Origin: Ailanthus altissimus
Taxonomy: Eukaryota > Streptophyta > Magnoliopsida > Sapindales > Simaroubaceae
Reading direction: 5' to 3'
DNA: 64,000 bases
Assembly: GCA_946807835.1 (NCBI GenBank)
Contig: OX327683.1
Location: 17,675,001-17,739,000, forward strand
Shown: one piece after another, positions 12,421 through 24,287 of the stretch
Layout: every line of letters begins with the position of its first letter
How positions within the stretch are numbered: position 1 is the first letter of the stretch
Translations under genes and position numbers: made by a program
The notes under the pieces: generated by a model
The model's input: the letters and a program-made list of their open reading frames with translations, nothing else
Database searches by the model: none
Told to the model about the DNA's origin: nothing

Positions 12421-13084
12421 GGGTAGAACCGTAATCGAAAATCATCTCCAAATATTTATAAATAAAAAATTATCAATTTAATCCCTTATTTTATTTAAAT
12501 ATATTAATTTAGTTCATACTTTTTTTTATATATATAATTACTCTATTTGTCCTTATCATCATAAAATTTTTGTTAAATGCTATTTTTTGTGTGGGTGTTT
12601 TTACTATTTATTCAAAAAATTAAATTAAATAATAGTTTTCTTTTTTTATAAAAAAGTTTTAACTGCCATCCAAAAGCATTTAGCTTTGTAATACAAAATA
12701 GAGCAAAAAAAAATTAATTATAGAACCAAATTATTAAACTAAAGAAATAAACACACACACACACACACAAAGATATGCTAATTCTAATGGCGACTAAGCA
12801 ACCAAAATAGTTAGATATCTTCTTAACTAGTTTAAAATCCTACAAAATTATCTCAATAATTTCAATTTAATTTTAAAATCATTCAAATTAAAATTAACTT
12901 CATAAATTTAAGGATAGGCACGGTTTGATTTGGCCCGTTTCGATCGAATTAGACTGAACCAGGACTTTTCCATTCTCCTATAAGGGAGGACCCAAAAAAA
13001 TTAAATGTAATATAGAAACTAAACCAAATTGAATCGGTATTTTTTGGTTCTAAAAAATAATTTAAAAAAAAAAACACACAAATG
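12421..13084. other. AT-rich spacer
   Basis: Non-coding. It contains a (CA)n run at about 12,751-12,768 and poly-A and poly-T stretches. No gene or element boundary could be supported. Confidence 0.4.
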
Positions 13085-13480
13085 TGAGAATTGAACCTGT
13101 GACCTAAACAACAAAAGCATTACCATTGCTTTACCAACTGAGCCAAAGCTGGCTTTTGAACCAAAAAGCAATCAACTTTATAATATAATATTTTAAGTAT
13201 TAATAATTAACAATACCCAAATCAATTGTATTTGATTTCGTGACCTAAAGAGAATAATATCTCCACTTTACCAATAAGCTAAACTAATTTTTAATCCAAA
13301 ACACAATCTATTACATGATATTTAAACTTTAAAAATAATCTAAAAAATCTAAATCAATTGGATTCAAACATACGATCTGAGGGGTAACTACTACAATCTT
13401 ACCAATTGAGATAAAATTGATTTTTAAATAAATGTACATTCTATTTTGTTATATTTAAATTTTAACATATTAATAATTAA
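13085..13480. repeat. Three diverged tandem copies of a ~138-bp unit
   Basis: Each unit has a segment like GAATTGAACCTGTGACCTAA, then about 30 bp later CTTTACCAACTGAGCCAAA, then an AT-rich tail. Copies start near 13,090, 13,226 and 13,365 and decay progressively. The two conserved blocks resemble the T-arm and D-arm sides of a tRNA read backwards, so a tRNA-like (SINE or LTR) origin is possible. It cannot fold as a functional tRNA gene. Confidence 0.6.
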
Positions 13481-13849
13481 ACAAAGGATAAAGGACACAT
13501 AAGCCAACGAAATCTGGCGAAAGGGATTGAAAGACCTCAAAGTTTTAAAAGGCCATAGAGACTTCTGTCAGATGACGAAAACTGTTTAAGTTAACGGTTA
13601 ATTAGTCAAAAATGAGTAAACTACTAAAATACCATTGGATCATGTAGTTGGTTTATCTATAACACCTGTCAAAATGTAATTGATTTATATTTTAAAATAA
13701 ATAAATATTTTTATTAACTACCCCACTGTCGTCAAAAAATGGTAATCGATTTCCTGATCTATACAATAGTAGGATTATTTTTGACAAAAATAAAAGACCA
13801 GAAGATTGTTAAAAATAATGGGGAGATAAAAAATGAAGTCTAATAATAT

Positions 13850-16800
13850 AAAATTTGATCATTTTAATTGTAGTAACCACTTATCCACAATCGGTAAGAA
13901 TAAATATTTATATATATATAATATTTATATTTAACTTGTATGTGAGTGATACTTGAATTATGTATTGTTATTAGTATTGTTTGTATAGATTAAAGACCTA
14001 CTATTAGTATTGAATTTATTTACAATACTTTAGATTTATTTTAGGGACCAAATTATAATACTTTGAAAATTTTGGGGGCTAATTCGTAAATACTAAAAAC
14101 TAGCCTCTTATTTAAACCCTAATTAACTCATTTTTGGTCGAGCCACCCCTTTTAGGGAGAGAAATAGAGAGGAGAGAAAGAGAAGAAGAAGAAGAAAAAG
14201 AAGAAGAAATTGGAATTTTAAGTTTTAAGAGGTATATCATAACTCTTTCTCAATTTATTGGTGTTAATTAAATTAATTTCTTTACGTTTTAATATCTATT
14301 CAAAATTAGAGATTTGATGTGAATTTTGTAAGATATATTGAGAATTGATGATGATTATATAGATAACTTGATGAATCATGATGAATTTGCAAAATTTTTA
14401 CTTGATAGTATCTTGATCCGAGAATTTTGTAAATTTTTGTACTTCAATTTTGGTTTTTTATTTTTGAGAATATGAAACTAGACATGTTTAAAATCATTTG
14501 ATACTTTGAATTGATTGAAAATTTCAGAAATTGAATGTTTAGTACATTTACAAAAATAACCTTAAAATTCTGAAAATTTCCTGTGTTAACAGTATGCTAA
14601 AGTGATGAACAATTTTTGGTTTACTATATGATCTTAAAAAATTATGAAGTTTTAGAATATGATGTTTTACATGTCTACTATGATATATTAAAAATTAAGC
14701 ATTTAGATCAATGTGATAAAAGTGTTATGATTTTTTAAATTGTTTCAACTCACAGTACTGTTTGATCAACAGATGTTTAAAGTTACGGAATAAAATAGTT
14801 CTAAAATACTTTTGGAAGGAATTTTGAAGTAAATTATTTTTCATGGATTGAGATATGTGTCAAGAGTAATTTTGTGATATTTTATACTTTTTAAGTTAGT
14901 ATATAATTTTATAAAATTGGGAGACTGAATACTATTCAGTAAATATTTTGATCCTATCAGGATAATAGTTTGGATTTGATGGTATTTATGAAATGGATTG
15001 TGTAGAAATTATGATATAATATTTATATATAAGAAGGATATATGAGTCAAGAATGATATATTCTGATTTTAAAGTAATTGGACATCATTTGATTATAAGA
15101 AAAATTTGTTAAGTGTAAGTGGTCAGAATAACAGGTTTTGAAAAACTAAGTCATTAGACCAATTTAATGTGATAAGTGCAATATGTGTAATTTTGGAAGC
15201 TATTTAAAGTATTTTGTGTAAATGATGAGGTTTATGAAAGGATTAATCTCTATTGATAGGTATAATATAAAATGTGAAAAACTTATATTTATGAATGTGA
15301 GCATTGACATTGAGTATAAGCATACATGACATACATGTGTTTATGAAAGTGAGCGTTTCAAAATGAAATGTGTTGAACAAAAAACGTTTTTGAAGTGGAA
15401 TAAGTTTATGAGAAATGTTTTGTGTTTTGAGAATGCTTGAACTCACTATTTACTTAGTAGGCATCTTATGTGATTTGTGAAGCCTATATGTATGGCCTTT
15501 CCTTTGGGGATTGATATGTGTTATGTGTTCTGTATGTAGGGAGGATCCTATGGGTACCTAAAGGAAGAGCGAGTTATCACATTAGTGTGGTGACGTATTG
15601 GTGCATGTGAGAGGACTCATCAATGATTAGGGTCAGGGTTTGACTCTTATCTTCGGGTATGAACATTATATATGTGTAATTTAAACTTCATTTGTGCTAT
15701 TTTTCTCATACGGTATGTCACTGATATGTGACATTTGGCTCATTATGTGATATATGATATGAAAGTCCTACTAAATAGTAGTTGGATGATGGTATTCCTA
15801 CTATATATTTTGAAAGAATGTAAAAGCGCTTACTTGACATGTGATTTGATAAGATTATGATTTTGATTTATCACAGCATTGATGAAAATCGAGTGTGTGA
15901 CATATGAGTGTATACGTAATTTTATAAATTACTACACGCAACGAAAATATTTTAACATATACACCCAATTTAACATATTTAATCACATATATACTCAAGT
16001 ATAACTATTATACAACAACTTATGATGAACAATTATGTACATGAAATTAAAATATAAAGAACACTTACCTAATGAAGGTAGCTTTACAAAATCTTCAAGT
16101 CCTTCAATAATCCAATTGAAAAGCTCACCTTGAAGTGAATTGTTAAACAATTCTAGTCCATAACGGTTTGGTAGGATTATGGAGTTAGAATGGTAGCCTA
16201 GTTTTTACCAGCAATATGCATTCAAACTCTTTGGATATAATTGTGTTTCTTAAATGGAGATAATAAATATTTTACATACAACTCTTGTATTAATTATTAG
16301 AAACAATTTTCATAGGATAATTATTTCGAACAACTCTTGTCTAAAATAATTATCTTTTCATTCAATTTTTAGCCATCATTCAATTGTTATTCAACACCTT
16401 TTGATAAAACAAAAATAAGTGCTCCACCAATTTAGTTGTTGGTCTCCCACTTAGGATTAATTTATTAAGCACTAGAATAATAGCCACATAATTAAATTAT
16501 TACCTAACAAATATAATTATTTTAATTATTTTAAGTAATTAATGGCCAACATTTAGGCCGCTCATTATATTAAAATTAATTGGCCATGATTAATATATAT
16601 TATCATATTATCTAATAATATAATAATAATATATAATTTAATTATTCAAAATAATTTTGAATAATTATTTTTTACCTTACTAGTTTTTACTATAAATGTT
16701 AAATTGTAAAACTAAGGTAAAATCAAATTATGGACCAAATTGTGCCACTTGTCAATCATCCTATTAATTAATAACTCTTGTTAATTAATTCAATGATGTA

Positions 16801-18515
16801 CTTAATAATTAAGTCTTGACAAATGTACATTCCGAGGAATTTCAAAATAATTATTCTATTTTTGCTGAAATTTATTGGATCAAATTATTCAATTCAATCC
16901 CCTACCCTAGTGCGTAATGAGTACCCTTCATATTGTGAGACTCTCTAAGTCCACACTTGATTTGTCATAAGGAGCTCCTTCATACGTCTGTGAACGATGC
17001 TCCATACACACATTACGGATATTATAAATCAGTGCATTAGACCATGTAAGTTGAGGTTATTGGATATTTGTATAATCCATCCATCATTTATATCCTGAAA
17101 GAGTAGAGATTTAGATCATCACCGTCAAATCTCTATTTGTCCAACCTTCAACTTGTCTCCAGATTTATATTTCCTTAAACAATATCCACAAATATTTTTT
17201 GTGATATTGTTTATCCCTTCAGAATATATTTTCTGAGGTTTATGCTTGTGGCCACAAGAATTTCTGAAATACAATCTTGGAGCATTAGGATATACAACCC
17301 ACTAATTTGAGCTGATGAATCCTATATCTATGCACACCAGACTCCATAAGCATCAGACTATACCCAGTGACACACAGCTGTCAGACCATGAAAGGTCTCT
17401 AACATGTGTGGAACCAAAGTATGATAGATCACTCACAAGCTCACTGTGGCGCTCAGGTCAAAGGATCACAAATACTACTTAACATGGAAGACTTTTTATT
17501 GACGACTTTATGAGATGTCTATATGAGGTCTTTGTTAGTCTGTTCAATATCCAGTTCTCACTGAATACTTGTATGTCTATACGACAATCCACTAAGCTCA
17601 TAGTTTGCTAAGAATAACCATCTGAATCATCCAGATATAGACATACACTAATTTATATTAATAGGTTCCACCGATAGACCCGCATCGATAAAATTAGATC
17701 AAGAACATCATGTTTGAGAACATATTTGCATAATGACATTTTTTAGTACCATCTGCAACTTTTTGCAGTTATGTCATTATTAATATATTCTCAGGTCATT
17801 GTCCCATTTCAGATAAGACTCTAACTATTTAGATTTCGCTAACTCTATTAATGTGTTAACTCTCAGCACTAATATAAACTTTTTTAGACCATATCTGAAC
17901 TCCTTCAGATCATACAATGTTTGAAATGTTACAAGTATCTTACAATTTATTATAAATAATATTAACGATTTTATTAGAAATGATAATTGTATAAATACTA
18001 TCATTAAATATTTATATATAATGGGATGGTACATAAGCACAAATCTCAACAAGCATATCATACACATGCATTGTGTATATATATGTATTTGTATTTTGAT
18101 ATATGAAAAAAAGAACTAGTATGCTTACTGAGTTTTATACTAATTATAGTTTATGGTGATTTTAGGTAAATAAAGTACATGTGTGCTTAGCGAATTGGCA
18201 ATGTTTCTGCTGTCCCTTGGGTTCTCTAAGTTTCTAGGTTGCTAAGTGTTGAATTTGTGGACACGTAGTTTGAGATATTTATTTTATCCTTAGTGAATAA
18301 ATATTTTTGTATTATTTATTAAGTGTAGTTGTATTTAGTTTATGTTCCACCAAGTATATTTATGGATTAATTTTGTGATGAACCTACTAGCAACTTACTA
18401 AGAATTCTTATGTAGAATTCAAGTTTAAAATTTTATACAATATTAATTATGAGTGCACATTATTGAATAAGTGTAAGTTATATCGTGTGTCAAATATTTG
18501 GAGTCCGGAGTATGA
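13850..18515 (+). mobile_element. Decayed gypsy-type LTR, split by a solo LTR
   Basis: The sequence around 14,040-14,210 (a 'leftover' AT-rich leader, then an AG-rich tract) and 15,470-15,640, plus the right end GGAGTCCGGAGTATGACA at about 18,500-18,515, resemble large plant Ty3/gypsy LTRs. The 2,172-bp element at 15,880-18,051 interrupts it. No internal coding region or left boundary was found, so it may be a solo LTR or a fragment. The left limit is approximate. Confidence 0.45.
15880..18051 (+). mobile_element. Solo LTR 'A' with AGCAT target duplication
   Basis: The element begins TGATGAAAATC and ends CTCAACA. It is flanked on both sides by AGCAT (15,875-15,879 and 18,052-18,056). The 2,172 bp contain no coding capacity. 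The TG...CA ends and 5-bp duplication are diagnostic of an LTR retrotransposon terminal repeat. Two relatives lie in this window: an inverted copy at about 20,715-22,546 and a truncated one at 45,267-46,335, sharing blocks such as ACTCCATAAGCATCAGA. Its parent family is unidentified; the internal region is absent. Confidence 0.85.
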
Positions 18516-19113
18516 CATTAATCATTGGAGCATTACCAAAAAATGGCGGCCGATGGTTTGTCGGTCGTTGTTTTCCAGCGATAGTGGGTAATTTTATTTT
18601 TACTTTTTTAATTTATTTAATATATTGTATATATAAAAGATGTTGACACTTAATGTTAATAAAGTGTTGTATCTTAATAGTTAAAGTGGTACCTTTTCAC
18701 CCAAAGTACTACTTGATTTGATCCATTGGGTGAATGCTAACCTGTAGAAGCCAACAAGCTATTTTGGTGTATCTGAATTTACTGTATGGTAACATATTTA
18801 GTCCAGCTCTAGCCACACGAGAATGATAATCAAAAACTTTAATGGAGAGCTTATGATTACAAACTCACATAACCACAACAATTAATTTTTAAGAACATGT
18901 AAAAGCAAAAGCTATGAGATTTGGTATTTATATGGTATACAATTGTGGTCAACCCCATTCGTAGTAAAGTCTTACGTTAAGAATATGGTCACTTCACTTT
19001 AGTTATAACAAAGGATTATTCACCTAACCACATCAACTGCATAATTAGTGAAATTCAGGAGCTTAGTGAACATAAAAATAATGAAAATGGTCGCAAGTTT
19101 GTGTCAAAGATAT
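18516..19113. other. Spacer with a possible CACTA-like end
   Basis: At about 18,530-18,590 there is a run reading CATTACCAAAAAATGGCGGC, followed by GTCGG/CCGAT alternation. It resembles the terminal plus subterminal sequence of plant CACTA transposons. No matching opposite end was found. The remainder is AT-rich with no gene. Confidence 0.3.
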
Positions 19114-19764
19114 TGTTAAAATGTGTGTTGTATGGGGAATATAATACAAGAATATAACAAGAACAAGAATGAAGTCAAGGCATGCTTAGTACTATCATTA
19201 AACTATTTTTACCCCCTTAATTGATGTTAATCAAGGTGTACTAGGTTTGAAAGGTAGGATAGTTTTAAAATTCAATGATTTATTAGAAAATATAAATGTG
19301 CACACCAAATATATTTTCTTTAGACAATAAGTGTGTACTTATGAAAGTTCTTGATGAGTAAATAATTTTGATCAAATGATTAGAAGAGAAGTTCATTCAT
19401 TTGATTCAAGTGTGCCTATAGTATTTATAGAGTTCAATTATCTCTTTAGGAGATATAACACTTTTTTAAAATGCCACATTATTTGAAAGGGGTAGGTGAC
19501 TCTTTGGAGAGTCATAACTTGAAGCCTGTGGGCCATAGCACCTAACGGATATGTTAGGCGCTAGCTTGACTGGACCTCGCAGCGTCCAGTCTTGTAGCGC
19601 TCCTAGTTTGGCGCCATGGCACTATTTTTCAGATCTGCAACATCCAAGCTTCTTATAGCTTGGGCACTGCCCTTTCATCCTCCTTTCTCTTCACAGCTCT
19701 TTTCCTCTACTCTAACACTTAATTTTATATTTGTTTATTTAAAATACACTTTCAAACACTAATA
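19114..19764 (-). repeat. Copia 3' LTR (left)
   Basis: This matches the right LTR at 28,431-29,068 along its length. It begins TGTTAAAATG and ends CACTAATA, where the partner ends CACTAACA, so the terminal CA has mutated to TA. Confidence 0.85.
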
Positions 19765-20199
19765 ATCTCCCCATATATTTTAAATAAACTAATGTAAATC
19801 AAATCAACTACATATCAAATTAGAATTTAACTTATATGTATTGGTACTCTTCTAAGCTATAAACTATTCTACTGATTAAGTAACTATATTTTATAGAAAC
19901 TAAGTGAAACTAAGTTTTTATCAACCTTTCATTCCTTTGGATGTAAAAATAGAGGGTTAAATTATCAAGTTAAATTCTCGATACCTTATTTATGTCTGCG
20001 GTTTGGCACTATTAATGGTTATGTGCCTTCCTAGCTCTATTAGTGCTATAGAGTAGCATGTATAGCTCTCATAGGAACTAACCCAACTCTACACTCATAT
20101 AGGTGATACTCCATCAAGTGTGTCCTGCAAGTTTAACACACCATCCTATAAAGGGTTATAAAGTTCATTAAGAGACTAATTTATCATTTTCTATTGCAG

Positions 20200-20700
20200 A
20201 TGCACTACCTCGCTGTAGGGATAGACTTATAAAACACAATCGGCAGTACAACAAGACAACAAGTGACTTGTTCTTACCTTTATGAACTCATCAATGGTAC
20301 CTCCAATCATATGGGTGGGGTTATCATCACTCTTGTCTCATGCTCTAAGCAGAAGTCTCATCCCCCTTGACGTATAGTCTACTAATCTCCTATTTAGTGG
20401 CTTTGTCAGAGGATCAGTCAAGTTCATCTCCGATCTTACATAATCTAAGCTCACCATCCTAGATTCTTGTAGCTGCTTATGATGCCATGTCGTGAACGAA
20501 TATGTCAACGTTTTTTATTATAAATCTTACTTTTTACTATAGCAATTGCTATTAGGAAATCACAATTTATAAAATTTATTGTAGGAGGATAAGTACTTAT
20601 GGAAAGATCACAAATGAGTGTCTTTAACCATTCAGCCTCAAAATAAGCTTTTTCCAAGGCTATCAATTCCAATTCCATGGTAAATTGTGCTATACAAATT
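20200..20700 (-). pseudogene. Copia RNase H fragment
   Basis: Minus-strand translation gives an RNase H end: E-L-I-A-L-E-K-A, then S-E-M-N-L-T-D-P-L-T-K-P-L and T-S-R-G-M. This is typical of the copia polyprotein C-terminus. It is interrupted upstream by LTR 'B' and contains stop codons. Confidence 0.7.
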
Positions 20701-20714
20701 GTATGGATGGTTAT

Positions 20715-22546
20715 TTATTTAATATTTATACAATAAACAATTTTTTTTTGGTCAATTATTATTATTTATATGGTAAGAAACTTATAACTTTTTAGATATT
20801 GTAGATCTAAAAGCATTTAGGTCAACACTAAGACTTAGCAATTTTAAAGAGTTTGAACATTATCTGAAAATGGGGATAAAGACCCGAGAATATTATAGTA
20901 ATGACGTAGTTGTAAAGAGTTTTTAAATAGTGCTAAGAAATGTCATTGCGCAATATATTCTCAAAAATATCGTTATTGATCCATGGTTATCGACATGGGT
21001 CGATTGGTATTCTTTTTGGATCAGTGTATGTCCATATCTAGATTGTTCAGATGGTTAGTTTTAGTAGACCATGGGCTTAGTGAAAGTTTATATGGGTATG
21101 CAGGTATTCAGTAAGGATTGGATACTAAATAGACTCACGAGGACCTTCAATAGACATCCCATGAAGTCGTTAATAAAAGGTATTCTTGAGTTGAGTAGTA
21201 TTCGTGATCTTTTTACTTGAGAGCTACAATGGACTTATGCATTATCTACGATACTTTGGTTCCACACATGTCACAGATATTTCATGGTTCGCTCGGTGTT
21301 GCAGGGTACGATCTGATACTCATAGAGTCTAATGTGCATATATATAGAATTTGTCAAGTCATATGGGTGAGTTGGATATCCAGATGCTCTAAGAACATGT
21401 TTTAGAAAGTCTTATGGCCATAAGCGTTAACCCTAGAAAAATATTTTTTCATTAGGGCAAAAAATATCGTAAAAGAGTTTGTGAATATTTATTTACGAAA
21501 ATACGTATCTAGAGATAAGTTCACGGATGATCATATAGAGATTTGATAGTCATAATCTATATCTTTGCTTCTCCTAGATATAGATGATGGAAAGATTATA
21601 CGAATATAGTTGACCTCAACTTGTATGGTTCAATGCTCTGTAATATTCGTAATGTGTGTATGGGGCATTATTCACAGACTTACGAAAGTTTTTCGTAAGA
21701 CAAATGGAGGTAAATCTAGAGAGTATCACAATATGAAGTGTACTTAGTAAGCATGAGGGTAGTAAGATGGATCGTATAAATCGATCCGAAAAGATATCAG
21801 AAAGTAAGATACGTTTTAGGATTTATTTAAAAAGTGGGAACCATAGTTTGTAAATATTGTAAATAGGTCTCTATTGCATGAAAAAGTGCAAATACACACA
21901 TGGCATCCATGCATTGCCATTTGTGTGGTAAATAGGAGCATGCATGAGACAAATGTCATCAATGCAAAGTGTTTGCATGGATAACATAAGTGACATTTAT
22001 CACGCATGCATGGTATTGCATGGCAACACATGCCTTAATGAGGATATGTAGCCACTTAAGAAGTTTAGACTTATTATAACAAATAAAAAGAGTTTTATTT
22101 TTTATGTTAGTGAATTGAGAAAGGAATTTTAGTGCAAAAGAGAAGAGAGAAAATGCAAACTTTAAAAAAGTTGCATTTAGGTCCAAAAATACCATTTTAA
22201 GCATTTGATGCTTAAACCAATTCAAATACTGAGTTATTTCTTTGATTCTTGTACAAAATTAACATCACAAGCTACTATTCTAATTACTCTAATCCCACCA
22301 ATTGTTGGAGTTTAGAATTATTTAAGGGTGGACTTCATTGTGAGCTCAATAAGCTTTAAAGTTCAACAATATTCACCGAATCATCTACAAGTGTATGTAT
22401 TCGATTCTAGTGCTATTTTTGATTTAGTTATAGTGTGTATATGTTTATTATATTATTTTATTCTGCTACGCAATATAGCTAGACATGTATTTGAATTTTT
22501 TTAACATGTATACAATTACACACATGCACCCTAAAACACGTTAACA
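20715..22546 (-). mobile_element. LTR 'B', inverted relative of LTR 'A'
   Basis: The reverse complement of this stretch follows LTR 'A' (15,880-18,051) in order, for example TTTGGTTCCACACATGTCA near 21,260 against the reverse of 17,400-17,420. Its right end, GTTAACA at 22,546, corresponds to the TG start of the family. It interrupts the copia RNase H region. Part of the host domain between the flanks seems missing, and no target duplication was found, so the left boundary is approximate. Confidence 0.65.
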
Positions 22547-22589
22547 ACTATAACCTTCAAACACAGATTGTGATCTACCATATAAAAGT

Positions 22590-23491
22590 GTATAAGTTTT
22601 AATGCCTATTAAATATTTTACAACTTTATCTAAGGCACTCCAATGCTCGTTTCTTGGATTTTAAGTATACTTACTCAATCTTCCTACAGTATAAGCTACA
22701 TCAGGCCTAGCAGTATTCATCAAGTATATGAGACTACCAATGATTTGAACATAACAGTTTTGATTGTCACTATGTTACACTTTTTTTAAAGTTTAACATT
22801 AGCATCATAAGGTGTTGCCATCAGTTTACGTGTTGTGTACCCAAATCTCTCAAGAAACTTTTCTACATAATGCTTTTGTGATAAAGTGAAACAATTAAAT
22901 GTTCTTATAATCTTTACCCTAAGTATTATATCAGCTTCTCCCAAAATTTTCATATCAGACACATTTAATAAAAGTTCTTAGTTTTAACTATTATTTCTAT
23001 ACTATGTTGAATATGAACATGTCATCTACATAAAGATATATGATGACATATCTATTAGCATCAAAATTTTTATAATACACACATTTATCATAAAACCATT
23101 TGATACTAAAGCATTGTCAAACTTCTTATGCCACTTTTTTTATGCTTGTTTCAAGCCATACAAAGACTTGACCAATTTACATACTTTTTGCTCTATACTT
23201 AAACCAATATAACCTTTCGGTTGTTCCATATAAATTTTCTCTTATAAATTCATATTTAGACAAATTCATCTTCACATCCATTTGGTGTGTGAACAAATTA
23301 TAAATTGTAGCCAATGTAATGAATATCCTAATAGATGTAATTCTAGTTACATGAGCATAAGTATCAAAGTAATCTAAGTCTTTCTTTTGAATGAACCCTT
23401 TAGCAACCAACCTTGCCTTATACTTCTTAATAGTACCATTAACCCTCATCTTCTTTTTAAAGATCCATAAAAGAGCATCATGAGAATTCAT
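22590..23491 (-). pseudogene. Copia reverse transcriptase pseudogene
   Basis: The 23,491-23,177 part reads as the start of a copia RT: IKKYKARLVAKGF, then DYFDTYAHVTRITSIR, then HQMDVK. Downstream to about 22,590 further RT segments are in shifted frames with stops. The catalytic YVDD region is degraded. It is inactive. Confidence 0.85.
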
Positions 23492-23599
23492 AACTCACTA
23501 TAAATCTTAATGGTCTTCTTTCATAAGAAAAATATAAAAATCATTATCAAAAGTTACTTTTATACTAGTTTTTTATAAGCATAAACTAACATAGTTACT

Positions 23600-23880
23600 T
23601 TTTTTTTTCATGTTTTCTTTGTCAGGAAATAGCTGCTTCCTTTTCTGGTGGCGGTGTTAAAGGCTATAAAAATGGGCCCGCCTTTGTTCTTGGGGAAATT
23701 GGTAGAATTTTTCGGTCTGCTGGCGAAAAGCTTCTGCATCATGTATATATCTAAATTATGAGTTTGTTTAGTTGATATTTCACACTATGGCTGTGGATTT
23801 GAGAATATGCCATTGTGCTATCATATGTTATCTTTTAGAAAGTAACTATCTTTTAGAAAGTAACTCAGTCTCTCTAAGAA
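23600..23880 (+). pseudogene. Exon-like fragment of an unidentified host gene
   Basis: A T-rich tract ending TTTGTCAG (23,626) precedes an open segment ending at a GTATAT donor-like site (about 23,743). Read from GAA it encodes EIAASFSGGGVKGYKNGPAF and continues for about 19 more residues without a stop. The base composition is clearly more GC-rich than the flanks. The stretch looks like one internal exon with pieces of its introns. It sits inside the copia element and fits no copia domain. I do not recognise the parent gene. A 19-bp direct duplication (ATCTTTTAGAAAGTAACT) lies at about 23,830-23,868. Confidence 0.5.
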
Positions 23881-24096
23881 TTATAGGTTTATAACTTTTT
23901 TTTAGTGAATTTTTCCTCTACACATACATCATATTGATGCATTTTATCTAAACTCATGTTAGACAATAAACAAACTCTTTTCATCTTTCTTAAATAAAGA
24001 TAATTCAAGTGACCTAGTCTACCATGCCACAAATTAAAAGGCTTAACAATATAAACTGAAGAAGCATATTTATTTATAGGAACATTAAGTATATTT
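23881..24096 (-). pseudogene. Copia pre-integrase fragment
   Basis: Minus-strand translation includes LWHGRLGH, the GAG-pre-integrase signature of copia elements, preceded by LNILNVPINKY. The plastid DNA insertion begins immediately beside it at about 24,097. The other half of the domain resumes near 27,267. Confidence 0.75.
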
Positions 24097-24287
24097 AAGG
24101 TACGACTGGATCACCTCCTTTTCAGGGAGAGCTAATGCTTGTTGGGTATTTTGGTTTAACACCGCTTCACACCCAAAAAGAAGCGAGCTATGCTTGAGTT
24201 AAACTTAGAGATAGAAGTCTTCTTTCGTTTCTCGACGGTGAAGTAAGACCAAGCCAAGCCCATGAGCTTATTATCCTAGGTTGGAAC
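24097..24287 (+). rRNA. Plastid-derived 16S rRNA 3' end and spacer (NUPT, part 1)
   Basis: GACTGGATCACCTCCTTT is the 3' end of plastid 16S rRNA, with its anti-Shine-Dalgarno CCTCC. It continues into the plastid 16S-trnI spacer (AACACCGCTTCACACCCAAA, then a CGACGGTGAAGTAAGACC stretch). It is a nuclear plastid insertion and non-functional. It stops at GGAAC, where a solo LTR has inserted. Confidence 0.9.

Noticed and set aside
13090..13158. tRNA gene candidate
   Set aside because: Only isolated box-like motifs; no acceptor stem or anticodon arm could be formed, and the unit is tandemly repeated and decayed.
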